A DNA stretch of 23,894 bases, from contig JABDBO010000010.1 of NCBI GenBank assembly GCA_013288575.1, positions 1-23,894 on the forward strand, read 5' to 3'. The translations under genes and the position numbers were made by a program. Positions 7,614 through 14,885 of the stretch are shown in pieces. Below the pieces are notes generated by a model. It was not told where the DNA came from. It was given only the letters and a program-made list of their open reading frames with translations, and made no database searches. The stretch comes from Alphaproteobacteria bacterium. GTDB taxonomy: Bacteria > Pseudomonadota > Alphaproteobacteria > Rickettsiales > 21-14-0-20-44-7. Position 1 is the stretch's first letter, and every line of letters starts with the position of its first letter.

Positions 7614-7665
7614 ATCCAAATTAAACCCTTGAAGGATCTGTTTTTACAGTACTTTTCACAAAAAC

Positions 7666-7679
7666 TTAACTTGAGTTAA
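7666..7679. promoter_or_regulatory. Palindrome TTAACT-TG-AGTTAA, possible degenerate CtrA box
   Basis: The palindrome contains TTAA-N6-TTAA, one base short of the usual CtrA spacing TTAA-N7-TTAA. It is followed by GTTAATAATTAAGT (7675-7688), the same 14 bases that precede the 69-aa gene at 15159. AACTTAA (7663-7669) can also pair with TTAAGTT (7683-7689). It lies 40-53 bases before the start at 7719, a fitting place for an activator, but no clear -10 box is seen. Confidence 0.35.
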
Positions 7680-7718
7680 TAATTAAGTTATGCAAATATG
7701 TGGGCAATAAGGAGAGTT

Positions 7719-8639
7719 ATGCAAATTGTAACACGAACAACTATAGAAGATTTTAAAGCACAAATTGATGCCGCACTATTAGAGAATGTTGCTGAGCTGT
7801 TTATCGCCAGGGTTATAGAAATGGCATTAGAAAATAATAGCAATAAAATGACTGAGATGTCGCTAAACAATATTGCCGAAACGCTTGTTAAAAGAATAGA
7901 AGATCAACCAAAACCGTCTGAAGCTATTAATCAGATAGTCACCTACGTAAGGCAGGTATTACCAAATACAACTATAAAAGTTTTAGGTAACCAAACCAAA
8001 AAAGAATTAGAAGAGATGATCAAAATTGTTACTGATCGCCTTGAAAGAGAGCCTGCGCAGGTTGAAGAAATAGCTGCTCAAGTTGAGATAATAGCCGCAC
8101 CTGAGGAAGAAGTAAAAGAAACTCACATACAAATCAGAACGCCAGATGAATTTCTTTTTGTAAATTACACACACTTACCTGATGAAGATATAGAGAGGAC
8201 AGAAGATGTTGTGCTGACGATAGGAAATTCAGTTGTTAGAGCACAAACATTCGGTCATAGATTTTTGCTGGATATAGATCCAAATAAAACCGTCCTAATT
8301 TCAAATATAACTTCTAAAAGCGCAACACCCGAAGATTTTCAGAAAATGATAAATGATGCCGGGGAAAACAATGCCGAAATAGTGCATTATTTTCCTGCTG
8401 ATAGAGCAATAGTAATAGTTGATAGAAATTCTACTCTTGCTGACGCAAAAGGATTTTTGAATAATCCAACTGATAATCTTTCTATGGCTTTAACTCATTT
8501 TCATAATGCAAGAACAAACGCTATGTGGGCCGAGTTAAAAGCCCATTCCAATAATACCCAAAGATTTATTGATACTAGTTTTCTTACAGTTCAGGAAGGG
8601 GAAAACAGAGGCGAACAACATCAAAAGTTGCAGGCATAA
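7719..8639 (+). CDS. Hypothetical protein, 306 aa, AGA/AGG-rich codon use
   Basis: Not recognised. The N-terminal part (about 1-115) reads as mostly helical. It is followed by a Glu-rich linker (about 115-150, EEIAAQVEIIAAPEEEVKE) and a mixed alpha/beta C-terminal region from about IRTPDEFLFVNY to the end. No signal peptide, membrane segment or catalytic motif is evident. The start at 7719 is chosen because AAGGAG lies just upstream; an ATG at 7698 in the same frame has no ribosome site. Thirteen of its 15 arginine codons are AGA or AGG, whereas groEL before it uses CGN, so the gene may have been acquired or be lowly expressed. The stop overlaps the next start (TAATG), so the two genes are coupled. 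Confidence 0.8.
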   Translation: MQIVTRTTIEDFKAQIDAALLENVAELFIARVIEMALENNSNKMTEMSLNNIAETLVKRIEDQPKPSEAINQIVTYVRQVLPNTTIKVLGNQTKKELEEMIKIVTDRLEREPAQVEEIAAQVEIIAAPEEEVKETHIQIRTPDEFLFVNYTHLPDEDIERTEDVVLTIGNSVVRAQTFGHRFLLDIDPNKTVLISNITSKSATPEDFQKMINDAGENNAEIVHYFPADRAIVIVDRNSTLADAKGFLNNPTDNLSMALTHFHNARTNAMWAELKAHSNNTQRFIDTSFLTVQEGENRGEQHQKLQA

Positions 8640-8911
8640 TGTTCACAATTTCACATTTAGATAAACTTATAAAATCGTCTCAGACGCCAATCCATTTGGT
8701 GAAAAGTATTGACGATAATAACCGCAAATGCTTCTTTTTCGTAATGGCCAGCAAGTTAAAAATCCGCGCCATGCAAAGTATTAAAAACGGAATGGTAAAT
8801 TTAAGCGAATATGGCGTAATTGTCGCCTCAGGCTTTGGCCATGAAGTTCCGGTTGAAACCAAGCTTATGCTTATGGAAAAATATGGTTTTGATGCGGATT
8901 CGTTGAAATAA
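8639..8911 (+). CDS. Hypothetical protein, 90 aa, coupled to the gene before it
   Basis: Not recognised. A compact soluble protein of 90 aa beginning MFTISHLDKLIKSS, with a central FFFVMASKLKIRAM segment and SEYGVIVASGFGHEVP near the end. No membrane segment or signal peptide. Its ATG shares one base with the stop of the 306-aa gene (TAATG), which points to translational reinitiation and co-expression. Its codon use is closer to the neighbouring housekeeping genes (arginine as CGC in the part read) than that of its partner. Functional partnership with the upstream gene is inferred only from the coupling. Confidence 0.75.
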   Translation: MFTISHLDKLIKSSQTPIHLVKSIDDNNRKCFFFVMASKLKIRAMQSIKNGMVNLSEYGVIVASGFGHEVPVETKLMLMEKYGFDADSLK

Positions 8912-8958
8912 ACCGCCCTATCCGCCCCCAATTTAATATTCCCTTCCCAAACCCGCTC

Positions 8959-8977
8959 GAAAAATATAATATTTTTC
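8959..8977 (+). promoter_or_regulatory. Hairpin with embedded TATAAT directly before the phoR-like start
   Basis: GAAAAATA (8959-8966) and TATTTTTC (8970-8977) are perfect 8-bp arms with a three-base loop. A perfect -10 hexamer TATAAT (8965-8970) lies across the centre. It ends eight bases before the ATG at 8979, and there is no ribosome site. No good -35 box is visible, so an activator or a false positive are both possible. Confidence 0.4.
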
Positions 8978-8978
8978 A

Positions 8979-10421
8979 ATGCAGTCAAAGAAGCATGCAG
9001 CGCTAACATTACTTAAGGCCGTGGGGTTGATTTCCGCCGCGCCGATGATGGTTATAGTTGTTTATACTGCCATGGGGCGCTTGGCACTTGACCATGCAAT
9101 TATCGCGCTTTTAGCCATTACTTCAGCAACCACGTTTTTCATCCATCCTTATCTTTCAAACATTTCGGCGTTGACCGATTATGTAAAAAAACTCGCGCAG
9201 GATAAAAAACCCGAAGAGCCCGATCTTTCATTCTTGAACAATTTGGAAGAACTTTCACTCGCAGTGGAAGAACTGCACAAATCATGGGAAAACCGCCGCA
9301 ACCAATTGGAAGCCGCAGTTGCCGAAAATAAAATTGTTATCGAGGTTTTGCCGGATGCGCTTTTCATTTTAGATAAAGACCAGCGAATTGTCCGCACTAA
9401 TGGCATGGCGCGCCACACTTTTGGCCATCGGATTTTGCACAGAAAGTTGGAAGAAATTCTCCCAGTGACTGATTTGATCAATGCGGTTGAAAATGTGCGC
9501 CAGGTGCGCGATATCGAATTTCATTTGAATGAGGGCAATATCAAACGCGAATATGTTGCCAAGGTGACGAAGTTCCCAGCCAACTCACCTTCATATACTG
9601 ATACGATTGTGACGTTGCATGATCTCACTGAGGTGAAACAAATTCGCCGTATGCGAGCAGATTTCGTGGCCAATGCTTCGCATGAAATGAAAACGCCACT
9701 GGCATCAATTATCGGGTTAATTGAAACTCTACAAACTTCAGCCAAAGATGATTTGGAAGCACGTGCCGAGTTTTTGAAAATCATGGGTGAGCAGGCATAT
9801 CGCATGAAAACGCTAATTGAAGATTTGCTCTCGCTTTCAAAAATTGAAGCAGATACTTCTACGCCGGAAACCAAGGTTGATATTGTTAAAATTCTTGATG
9901 ATGCCAAAATGCATTGTGAATGGGCGGCAAAACAGAAGAACGTCAACATCGTGATTGATGTCAAAAGTGAAATTCCAAAACTCATGGGCGACCAGAACCA
10001 GCTAAGCCAGGTGTTCATCAACCTTATTCAGAATGCGATCAAATATGGTTATGCTGATAGTGATGTGCGGGTTGAGGCAAAAATTTCGCGTAAACTGCCG
10101 CTCGAGCTCAGCGAAAAATATGATAAGGCAATCGAGGTTTCAGTAATTGATAGCAGCGAAGGTATTGCCAGCGAACATATTCCGCGACTTACTGAACGCT
10201 TTTACCGGGTAGATGCCGGCCGCACTAAAAAACTTGGCGGCACAGGTTTAGGCCTTGCGATTGTGAAACATACGTTGAACCGCCATAATGGCCATTTGCA
10301 GGTGCAAAGCACCATTGGTAAAGGTTCGGCTTTTAATGTGTTCTTACCAATTAAAGACGAGTTTGTAGTGGAAAGCCTGGCCACACCCACACCAATTGCC
10401 GAAGAAGCTGCGGATATTTAA
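8979..10421 (+). CDS. phoR: PhoR-like sensor histidine kinase
   Basis: Membrane histidine kinase, 480 aa. Two N-terminal hydrophobic segments (about 12-33 and 37-58) with almost no periplasmic loop are followed by a PAS-like domain (about 105-215, starting ALFILDKDQRIVRTNG). Next come HisKA with SHEMKTP (phosphorylated His235), the N box LIQNAIKYG (about 350) and the G2 box GGTGLGLAIVKH (about 420). The segment HIPRLTERFYRVD is typical of PhoR, the phosphate-limitation sensor of PhoB. The G1 box is unusual: DSSEGI at 391-396, where PhoR has DNGPGI, so the first Gly is replaced by Ser. No phoB, phoU or pst genes are in the window. No ribosome site precedes the ATG. Confidence 0.85.
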   Translation: MQSKKHAALTLLKAVGLISAAPMMVIVVYTAMGRLALDHAIIALLAITSATTFFIHPYLSNISALTDYVKKLAQDKKPEEPDLSFLNNLEELSLAVEELHKSWENRRNQLEAAVAENKIVIEVLPDALFILDKDQRIVRTNGMARHTFGHRILHRKLEEILPVTDLINAVENVRQVRDIEFHLNEGNIKREYVAKVTKFPANSPSYTDTIVTLHDLTEVKQIRRMRADFVANASHEMKTPLASIIGLIETLQTSAKDDLEARAEFLKIMGEQAYRMKTLIEDLLSLSKIEADTSTPETKVDIVKILDDAKMHCEWAAKQKNVNIVIDVKSEIPKLMGDQNQLSQVFINLIQNAIKYGYADSDVRVEAKISRKLPLELSEKYDKAIEVSVIDSSEGIASEHIPRLTERFYRVDAGRTKKLGGTGLGLAIVKHTLNRHNGHLQVQSTIGKGSAFNVFLPIKDEFVVESLATPTPIAEEAADI

Positions 10422-10427
10422 GACGGA

Positions 10428-11321
10428 TTATACAGCGCGGCTTTGACTGCTTGATACTCCGCCATTTAATACTGGTGAACCATTATCCATTTGAGGATTG
10501 CCTAAATCATGACTACCAAGGCTATTACCTTGTTTAGTAAGGTTTGCCATTAATTCGCCAGCTTTTGCATTATTTATGGTTACCTTATCATTGGTTATAT
10601 TATGAGCACCGTTTGCATTATTATTACTATTACGATTATCCGCCCTTGTTGGGGTAGTTTTATCAACAGGTGGCGTTACATGACCTGTACCAACTGCTGG
10701 TGATTGTGACGCGTGCGGAGCTTGGGCAGCAGCGCCTGTAGATGAAGGAGTAGGTATAGTTTGGCCGAATTGCACCGGTGGCTGTGAAGCTACGCCACCT
10801 ACGTTTGGCGCCTGGCTTGCTGCGCTGGCAGCAGGAGCTGTTTGGCCAGATACTGGTGATGTTGCTGGGCTGGCCCCTGCACTTACACCAGATGGAGATT
10901 GACTACTTGAACCAGCTTGTGGTGACGCCGCAGTGCCGTGATCAGCCACTGGCTGCGAAGCTGTTGGGCTATTAGCCGGAGCAGATGTTGCAGGTGCTGG
11001 TGCATTTTTACCTGCTTCTTGAGCCCCACCATTTGTTGACGGACTAGGGCTGGATGCAGTTGCTGATTGACTAGGCGCAGTTTGGCCAGCTCCTTGAGCT
11101 TGAGGTTCAGTATACTTACTACCATCTGGATTAGTCATTGGCTTATCCCCAAACATCCATCCATTCTTACCACCATTATCAGCTGCCTGTGATTTAGAAT
11201 CTATATAATTCCCTGATTTGTCTTTAAAATCGATATTTAATTTAGAATCATCCTCATGTTTCCCCGCTCCGCCGAGACCGATACTTTTTTCACCTGATGA
11301 TTCTGGAATTTGTGTAGCCAT
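10428..11321 (-). CDS. Hypothetical low-complexity Ala/Ser/Pro/Gln-rich protein
   Basis: Not recognised. A 297-aa protein with no signal peptide or membrane segment. Residues about 1-75 are polar (MATQIPESSGEKSIGLGG..., GNYIDSKSQ). Residues about 75-215 are almost only Ala, Ser, Pro, Gly, Gln and Thr and are very likely disordered. Residues about 215-297 are Asn-rich and slightly more ordered (NITNDKVTINNAKAGELMANLTKQG). The start is supported by TGGGGA nine bases or so before the ATG. It converges on the kinase gene with only six bases between stops, and its upstream region is shared with the PII-like gene and holds a CtrA-like box. Composition recalls linker or secreted structural proteins, but no function can be given. 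Confidence 0.75.
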   Translation of the reverse strand: MATQIPESSGEKSIGLGGAGKHEDDSKLNIDFKDKSGNYIDSKSQAADNGGKNGWMFGDKPMTNPDGSKYTEPQAQGAGQTAPSQSATASSPSPSTNGGAQEAGKNAPAPATSAPANSPTASQPVADHGTAASPQAGSSSQSPSGVSAGASPATSPVSGQTAPAASAASQAPNVGGVASQPPVQFGQTIPTPSSTGAAAQAPHASQSPAVGTGHVTPPVDKTTPTRADNRNSNNNANGAHNITNDKVTINNAKAGELMANLTKQGNSLGSHDLGNPQMDNGSPVLNGGVSSSQSRAV

Positions 11322-11381
11322 ATATACTTTTCCCCATTTTATTGATTAATAGCTTTGATACCTAACTTTAAGTAATAATTC

Positions 11382-11409
11382 TTAACAAGATATTAACTAT
11401 TCGTAAAAT
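11382..11409 (+). promoter_or_regulatory. CtrA-like box overlapping the -35 of a promoter for the PII-like gene
   Basis: TTAA-CAAGATA-TTAAC (11382-11397) is an exact TTAA-N7-TTAAC, the CtrA consensus. TTAACA (11382-11387) stands 16 bases before TAAAAT (11404-11409), so the box covers the -35 of a plausible promoter, as in CtrA-activated genes. It lies in the 126-base region between the divergent disordered-protein gene and the PII-like gene and could serve either. Confidence 0.5.
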
Positions 11410-11483
11410 ACTCCCCTAGTTTTGCAAACTTCACAAAATTGTAACTATTGAAAAATAAGCAGTCTTCTGCCAGAACTTGGGGC

Positions 11484-11798
11484 ATGAGAAAAGTTGAAGC
11501 ATTAATCCGCCCTTTCGAGCTTGATGAGGTTAAGGAAAACCTACACAAAATTGGCATTCATGGAATTACTGTGGTGGATGTTCGCGCCTCAGGCAATGCC
11601 AAGGAAGATGATCCGGAATTATATTTGGGCGAAAATTATGCCGGTTATGTTATCGAGTTTTTGCCGAAAGTAAAAATTGAAGTAATTGTCGATAAGGAAA
11701 AAGTTGATGAAGTTGCCGAAGCGATTTTAAAATCATCACGCAATGCTGAAAGCAAAGGCCGGGTCTATATATATAATATTGAGAAAGTGGTTAAGTAA
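11484..11798 (+). CDS. Divergent PII-like nitrogen-regulatory protein
   Basis: PII signalling family, 104 aa from ATG 11484. An in-frame TTG at 11448 is less likely because the conserved PII N terminus begins at MRKVEALIRPFELDEV. The core FLPKVKIEVIV is intact. The T-loop contains ELYLGENYAGY, three residues longer than the ELYRGAEY of GlnB, with tyrosines at 47, 52 and 55. The B-loop is degenerate: where GlnB has TGKIGDGKIF this protein has RNAESKGRVY. The usual C-terminal tail after the last strand is missing. ATP/2-oxoglutarate sensing and uridylylation may therefore differ from classical GlnB. No amtB or glnA is adjacent. The stop abuts that of hisN with no bases between. Confidence 0.8.
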   Translation: MRKVEALIRPFELDEVKENLHKIGIHGITVVDVRASGNAKEDDPELYLGENYAGYVIEFLPKVKIEVIVDKEKVDEVAEAILKSSRNAESKGRVYIYNIEKVVK

Positions 11799-12569
11799 TT
11801 AACTCAGCCAATCTAATAATTTTGCATGCAAGACCGGATCACCACAAGCGAGGATTTTACCGTTTGAATTGATATCAATTGGGTTGCCGCTCCAATCAGT
11901 AATTTTGCCGCCGGCATTTTCAATAACCGGAACTAGAGCCGCAAAATCATAGGTTTTCAAACCGCTTTCAATCACCACATCAATCAGGCCCATAGCTAAT
12001 TGCGCATAAGAATAGCAGTCACCGCCATAGGTAGTTGTTTTGACAGCTTTGGTAACGCGCTCAATTTTGGGAATATCATTATAGTTAAATAAAAATGGTG
12101 ACGTTGTCGCAAAATAAGCTTTTTCAATTTCCGGGCAATTACGCGTGTAGACTTTATGAGTGTTGAATTTAGTCACGCCATTTGCGCCCAGCCAGCGCTC
12201 GCGCAAAACCGGCTGATCAATAAGCCCCAAAACTGGCACACCTTTATATACTAATGAAATTAACGTTCCAAAGAGCGGCCGGCCGGTGATGAATGATTTT
12301 GTGCCGTCAATTGGATCAACTACCCAAACATATTCGGCGTTCTCACGCACTGGCCCATATTCTTCGCCAATCACGCCATGTTCAGGATAATTATTTTCTA
12401 CTAATTTACGGATGACATTTTCCACCGCTTTATCAACTTCCGTCACTGGAGATGAATCAGCCTTATCTTCAACTATAAACTGGTTGCGGTAATGCGGCAG
12501 CACGACATTACGCGCTTCATCGGCAAGATATTCGGAAAATTCTATAACTCTGTCATCTAGTTGAATCAT
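11799..12569 (-). CDS. hisN: Histidinol-phosphatase, inositol-monophosphatase-like (HisN)
   Basis: Mg-dependent phosphatase of the IMPase superfamily, 256 aa, with the metal-binding signature VIGEEYG at 66-72 and WVVDPIDGTKSF at 82-93. The GTKSFITGRPLFGTLI version of the motif is characteristic of the HisN group, which removes phosphate from histidinol phosphate in histidine synthesis. A second metal/substrate block, YDFAALVPVIENAGG, lies near the C terminus. Inositol-1-phosphatase is the main alternative and cannot be excluded without a phylogeny. It ends against the PII-like gene. A promoter-like pair lies just upstream, giving a short leader without a ribosome site. Confidence 0.87.
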   Translation of the reverse strand: MIQLDDRVIEFSEYLADEARNVVLPHYRNQFIVEDKADSSPVTEVDKAVENVIRKLVENNYPEHGVIGEEYGPVRENAEYVWVVDPIDGTKSFITGRPLFGTLISLVYKGVPVLGLIDQPVLRERWLGANGVTKFNTHKVYTRNCPEIEKAYFATTSPFLFNYNDIPKIERVTKAVKTTTYGGDCYSYAQLAMGLIDVVIESGLKTYDFAALVPVIENAGGKITDWSGNPIDINSNGKILACGDPVLHAKLLDWLS

Positions 12570-12579
12570 GGCCGCTTAA

Positions 12580-12606
12580 ATTATGACGCGGCCGCTTTTG
12601 AGGCAA
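12580..12606 (-). promoter_or_regulatory. Promoter-like pair for hisN with a 10-base leader
   Basis: Minus strand TTGCCT (12601-12606), 15 bases, CATAAT (12580-12585). Only ten bases separate the -10 from the ATG and they contain no ribosome site. The spacer holds the palindrome GCGGCCGC. Confidence 0.4.
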
Positions 12607-12648
12607 GAAATAATTTGATTTCAATATAATAACCCATAGAAATATATA

Positions 12649-13335
12649 ATGCGCAAAGGTTTTACATTAGTTGAGTTGTCAATTGTGCTGGTAATCATCG
12701 GCCTGTTAATCGGTGGCATTTTGGTGGCGCAGAGTATGATAAATACTGCTAGAATTGAGGGTGTTATCAGAACGATTGGTCAATATGATGCAGCAGTGGC
12801 CAATTTCAGAACCAAATTTAACGCACTTCCTGCCGATAATACTTTACTTCACGGCTGTATAACTGTCAGCTCATGTAATGACGGCTTGGTTGATGAACAT
12901 TATGAAGCAGGTTATTTCTGGTCTGATCTATCGCAAGGCGTGGGTTTGATGAATTCGCAAGGCACGGCTTATGTTCCGTTTGATCCTTTTTCCACTAATG
13001 ATCCAACCAAAATGCCGGGGTTAAATATTGATCAACCATCACCTGCAAGTGGTAATTTCCTAATCCCTTATTCTGATACTCCTAGCGGCCCAATGAACTG
13101 GCGTTTTGAAAGCGGTGCTGTGGCCACTGGAGGCGGAGCTATGTTGCCTAAAGACAATTTGGCATTGGATATAAAAATGGATGATGGCATAGCAAATACC
13201 GGAAATGTTCAGGGCATCAATGGTACGTGCAATAGTGGTAGCAATTATAATTTAACTAGCACGGCATATAGCTGCATAGGCTATATCAATGTTGGTGTAA
13301 CCAACGGCATTGCCAATAGTGGTGGTGCAAATTAA
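12649..13335 (+). CDS. Type IV pilin-like (pseudopilin) protein with class III signal
   Basis: Prepilin-like protein, 228 aa. The N terminus MRKG-FTLVELSIVLVIIGLLIGG is a textbook type III signal: a prepilin peptidase would cut after Gly4, methylate Phe5, and Glu at mature position 5 is present. The hydrophobic helix (5-25) is followed by a soluble domain with four cysteines (two near residues 67-73, two near the C terminus) that may form disulfides. The C-terminal half is rich in Gly, Asn and Thr. No pilus assembly, ATPase or peptidase gene is near, so it is an orphan in this window. There is no clear ribosome site. A TATAAT at 12625-12630 lies 18 bases before the ATG. Confidence 0.85.
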   Translation: MRKGFTLVELSIVLVIIGLLIGGILVAQSMINTARIEGVIRTIGQYDAAVANFRTKFNALPADNTLLHGCITVSSCNDGLVDEHYEAGYFWSDLSQGVGLMNSQGTAYVPFDPFSTNDPTKMPGLNIDQPSPASGNFLIPYSDTPSGPMNWRFESGAVATGGGAMLPKDNLALDIKMDDGIANTGNVQGINGTCNSGSNYNLTSTAYSCIGYINVGVTNGIANSGGAN

Positions 13336-13344
13336 ATCTATAAA

Positions 13345-13647
13345 TTAAGCAACCGGAGATGCAGGCGGAGTTTCAACAGGCGGCGGCAAAACTTCCACAA
13401 CTGCGGCAGCGACTGTTTGCGCAAACAACATTGAACGGGTCAGCATTGTCATATCATCCATCGCGCCGGATTTGATCATGATGACTTTTTTCAAATTTGA
13501 TTTTGCGGCAGCTTCTGTTGCGCTTTCTGCTTCAACCGTAACAAATTCTTTCTCGGTTGAATATACCCGATAAACCTTCTTTGCTACGCCTTCGATAGAA
13601 AGCTTCCATTTTGGTATAGAAATATCTTCAAATTCTTTATTAGACAC
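13345..13647 (-). CDS. Hypothetical protein, 100 aa, GTG start
   Basis: Not recognised. The start is GTG at 13645-13647, supported by AGAGGGG about eight bases upstream. The first half is a small mixed fold (WKLSIEGVAKKVYRVYSTEKEFVTVEAESATEAAAKS), followed by a helix with several Met residues. The end is Pro/Ala/Val-rich (VLPPPVETPPASPVA) and probably disordered. No signal peptide or membrane anchor is evident. It converges on the pilin-like gene with nine bases between stops and is divergent from cca. Confidence 0.7.
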   Translation of the reverse strand: MSNKEFEDISIPKWKLSIEGVAKKVYRVYSTEKEFVTVEAESATEAAAKSNLKKVIMIKSGAMDDMTMLTRSMLFAQTVAAAVVEVLPPPVETPPASPVA

Positions 13648-13661
13648 TTTATATTCCCCTC

Positions 13662-13702
13662 TAAAGCATTTTTTGCTTTATACATATATTTTGCACTACA
13701 AT
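13662..13702 (+). promoter_or_regulatory. Hairpin and promoter-like pair before cca
   Basis: TAAAGCA (13662-13668) and TGCTTTA (13674-13680) form a perfect 7-bp inverted repeat. TTGCTT (13673-13678), 18 bases, TACAAT (13697-13702) resembles a sigma-70 promoter whose -35 overlaps the second arm. Ten bases remain before the cca ATG at 13713 and they carry no ribosome site. Confidence 0.4.
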
Positions 13703-13712
13703 AGTTTAGAAA

Positions 13713-14885
13713 ATGTTAAACCGGCTCCTAATCCCAGAAACTCAAGCAATTATAAACTCCATCGGCGTTGATAATATCCGCTTTGTGGGGGGCTGTGTGC
13801 GTGATTTGATTGTTGGCTCAGAGATAAAAGATATTGATTTTGCTACAGTTTTAACCCCAGAACAGATGATTCTGACATTAAAGAGATCTGGCATTAAAAC
13901 TGTGCCGACCGGGATAAAACACGGAACAATTACCGCCATTGTAAATGACCAGCAATTCCAGATAACCACACTTAGAAGCGATATTTCAACCGATGGACGG
14001 CATGCGGAAGTGGCTTTTGTCGATAATTGGGAGCTGGATGCGCAGCGGCGGGATTTTACCATCAATGCATTATATTTAAGCGGCGAAGGCAAATTATTCG
14101 ACTTTTTCGGCGGTATGGACCATTTGCGCAGCGGCAAAGTTGTTTTTATCGGCGATGCCGAAGCGCGCATTCGCGAAGATTATTTACGAATTTTACGTTA
14201 TTTCCGCTTCTTTGGCCGCTTTGGACAAGGGGCACCTGATGATGCGGCAGCACGCGCCTGTTCACGTTATTCCGCGCAGGTAAATTATCTCTCAGGTGAA
14301 AGAATCCAATCGGAAATGTTCAAAATTCTCGAGCTTAAAAACTGCATCGAAGTTATGACGCATATGCAAAATTACGGCATTTTGCCATTTATTTTCCCTG
14401 GCGAAGTTGATTTTCGTATTTTGAAACGCTTGCTTGAAATTGACCCAGAAATCAATGTTATTAGGCGCTTAGCGGCAATCCAAGGCTATGATCTGCAAAT
14501 TCTTACTGACCATTGGCGCTTAAATACTGAGCAATATAAAACGCTCAAAATCATTACTACTAATGTTGATATGCGTGAACCGCGCAAAGTCTTGCGTCAC
14601 TTAGGGCGTGAATGCTTTGTTGACCTGGTTTATTTAAGCGAAGCCCGTGGCACCCTGCCTTACCCTATTGAAGAAATGCTGGATTTTGTCAGCAAATGGC
14701 GCATCCCTAAATTCCCGATCTATGGCGGCGATGTTATTAGCCTGGGCGTTAAAGAAGGCCGCATAATCGGCAAGATTTTGAGCAAGCTGGAAAGCTATTG
14801 GGAAGACCACAATTATGTATTTAGCCGTGACGAGCTATTAAAAAGACTTAGAATTGAAGTAGATAGCCTAAATAAAGTGGAATAA
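13713..14885 (+). CDS. cca: CCA tRNA nucleotidyltransferase
   Basis: Class II tRNA nucleotidyltransferase that builds or repairs the 3' CCA of tRNAs, 390 aa. The catalytic head is plain: FVGGCVRDLIVG (24-35), then IKDIDFA with the metal-binding pair Asp40/Asp42. The template-like region RRDFTINALYL (about 111-121) and the RNA/nucleotide-binding block RIREDYLRILRYFRFFGRFG follow. The C terminus is helical and lacks an HD domain, as in most alphaproteobacteria. The stop codon lies within the conserved outer boundary of the GC-rich repeat that follows. Confidence 0.95.
   Translation: MLNRLLIPETQAIINSIGVDNIRFVGGCVRDLIVGSEIKDIDFATVLTPEQMILTLKRSGIKTVPTGIKHGTITAIVNDQQFQITTLRSDISTDGRHAEVAFVDNWELDAQRRDFTINALYLSGEGKLFDFFGGMDHLRSGKVVFIGDAEARIREDYLRILRYFRFFGRFGQGAPDDAAARACSRYSAQVNYLSGERIQSEMFKILELKNCIEVMTHMQNYGILPFIFPGEVDFRILKRLLEIDPEINVIRRLAAIQGYDLQILTDHWRLNTEQYKTLKIITTNVDMREPRKVLRHLGRECFVDLVYLSEARGTLPYPIEEMLDFVSKWRIPKFPIYGGDVISLGVKEGRIIGKILSKLESYWEDHNYVFSRDELLKRLRIEVDSLNKVE

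Noticed and set aside
7666..7679. True CtrA site before the 306-aa gene
   Set aside because: Spacing is six and not seven and the trailing C is missing, so it is listed only as a possible degenerate box.
7698..7718. Earlier ATG at 7698 for the 306-aa gene
   Set aside because: No ribosome site; AAGGAG fits the ATG at 7719.
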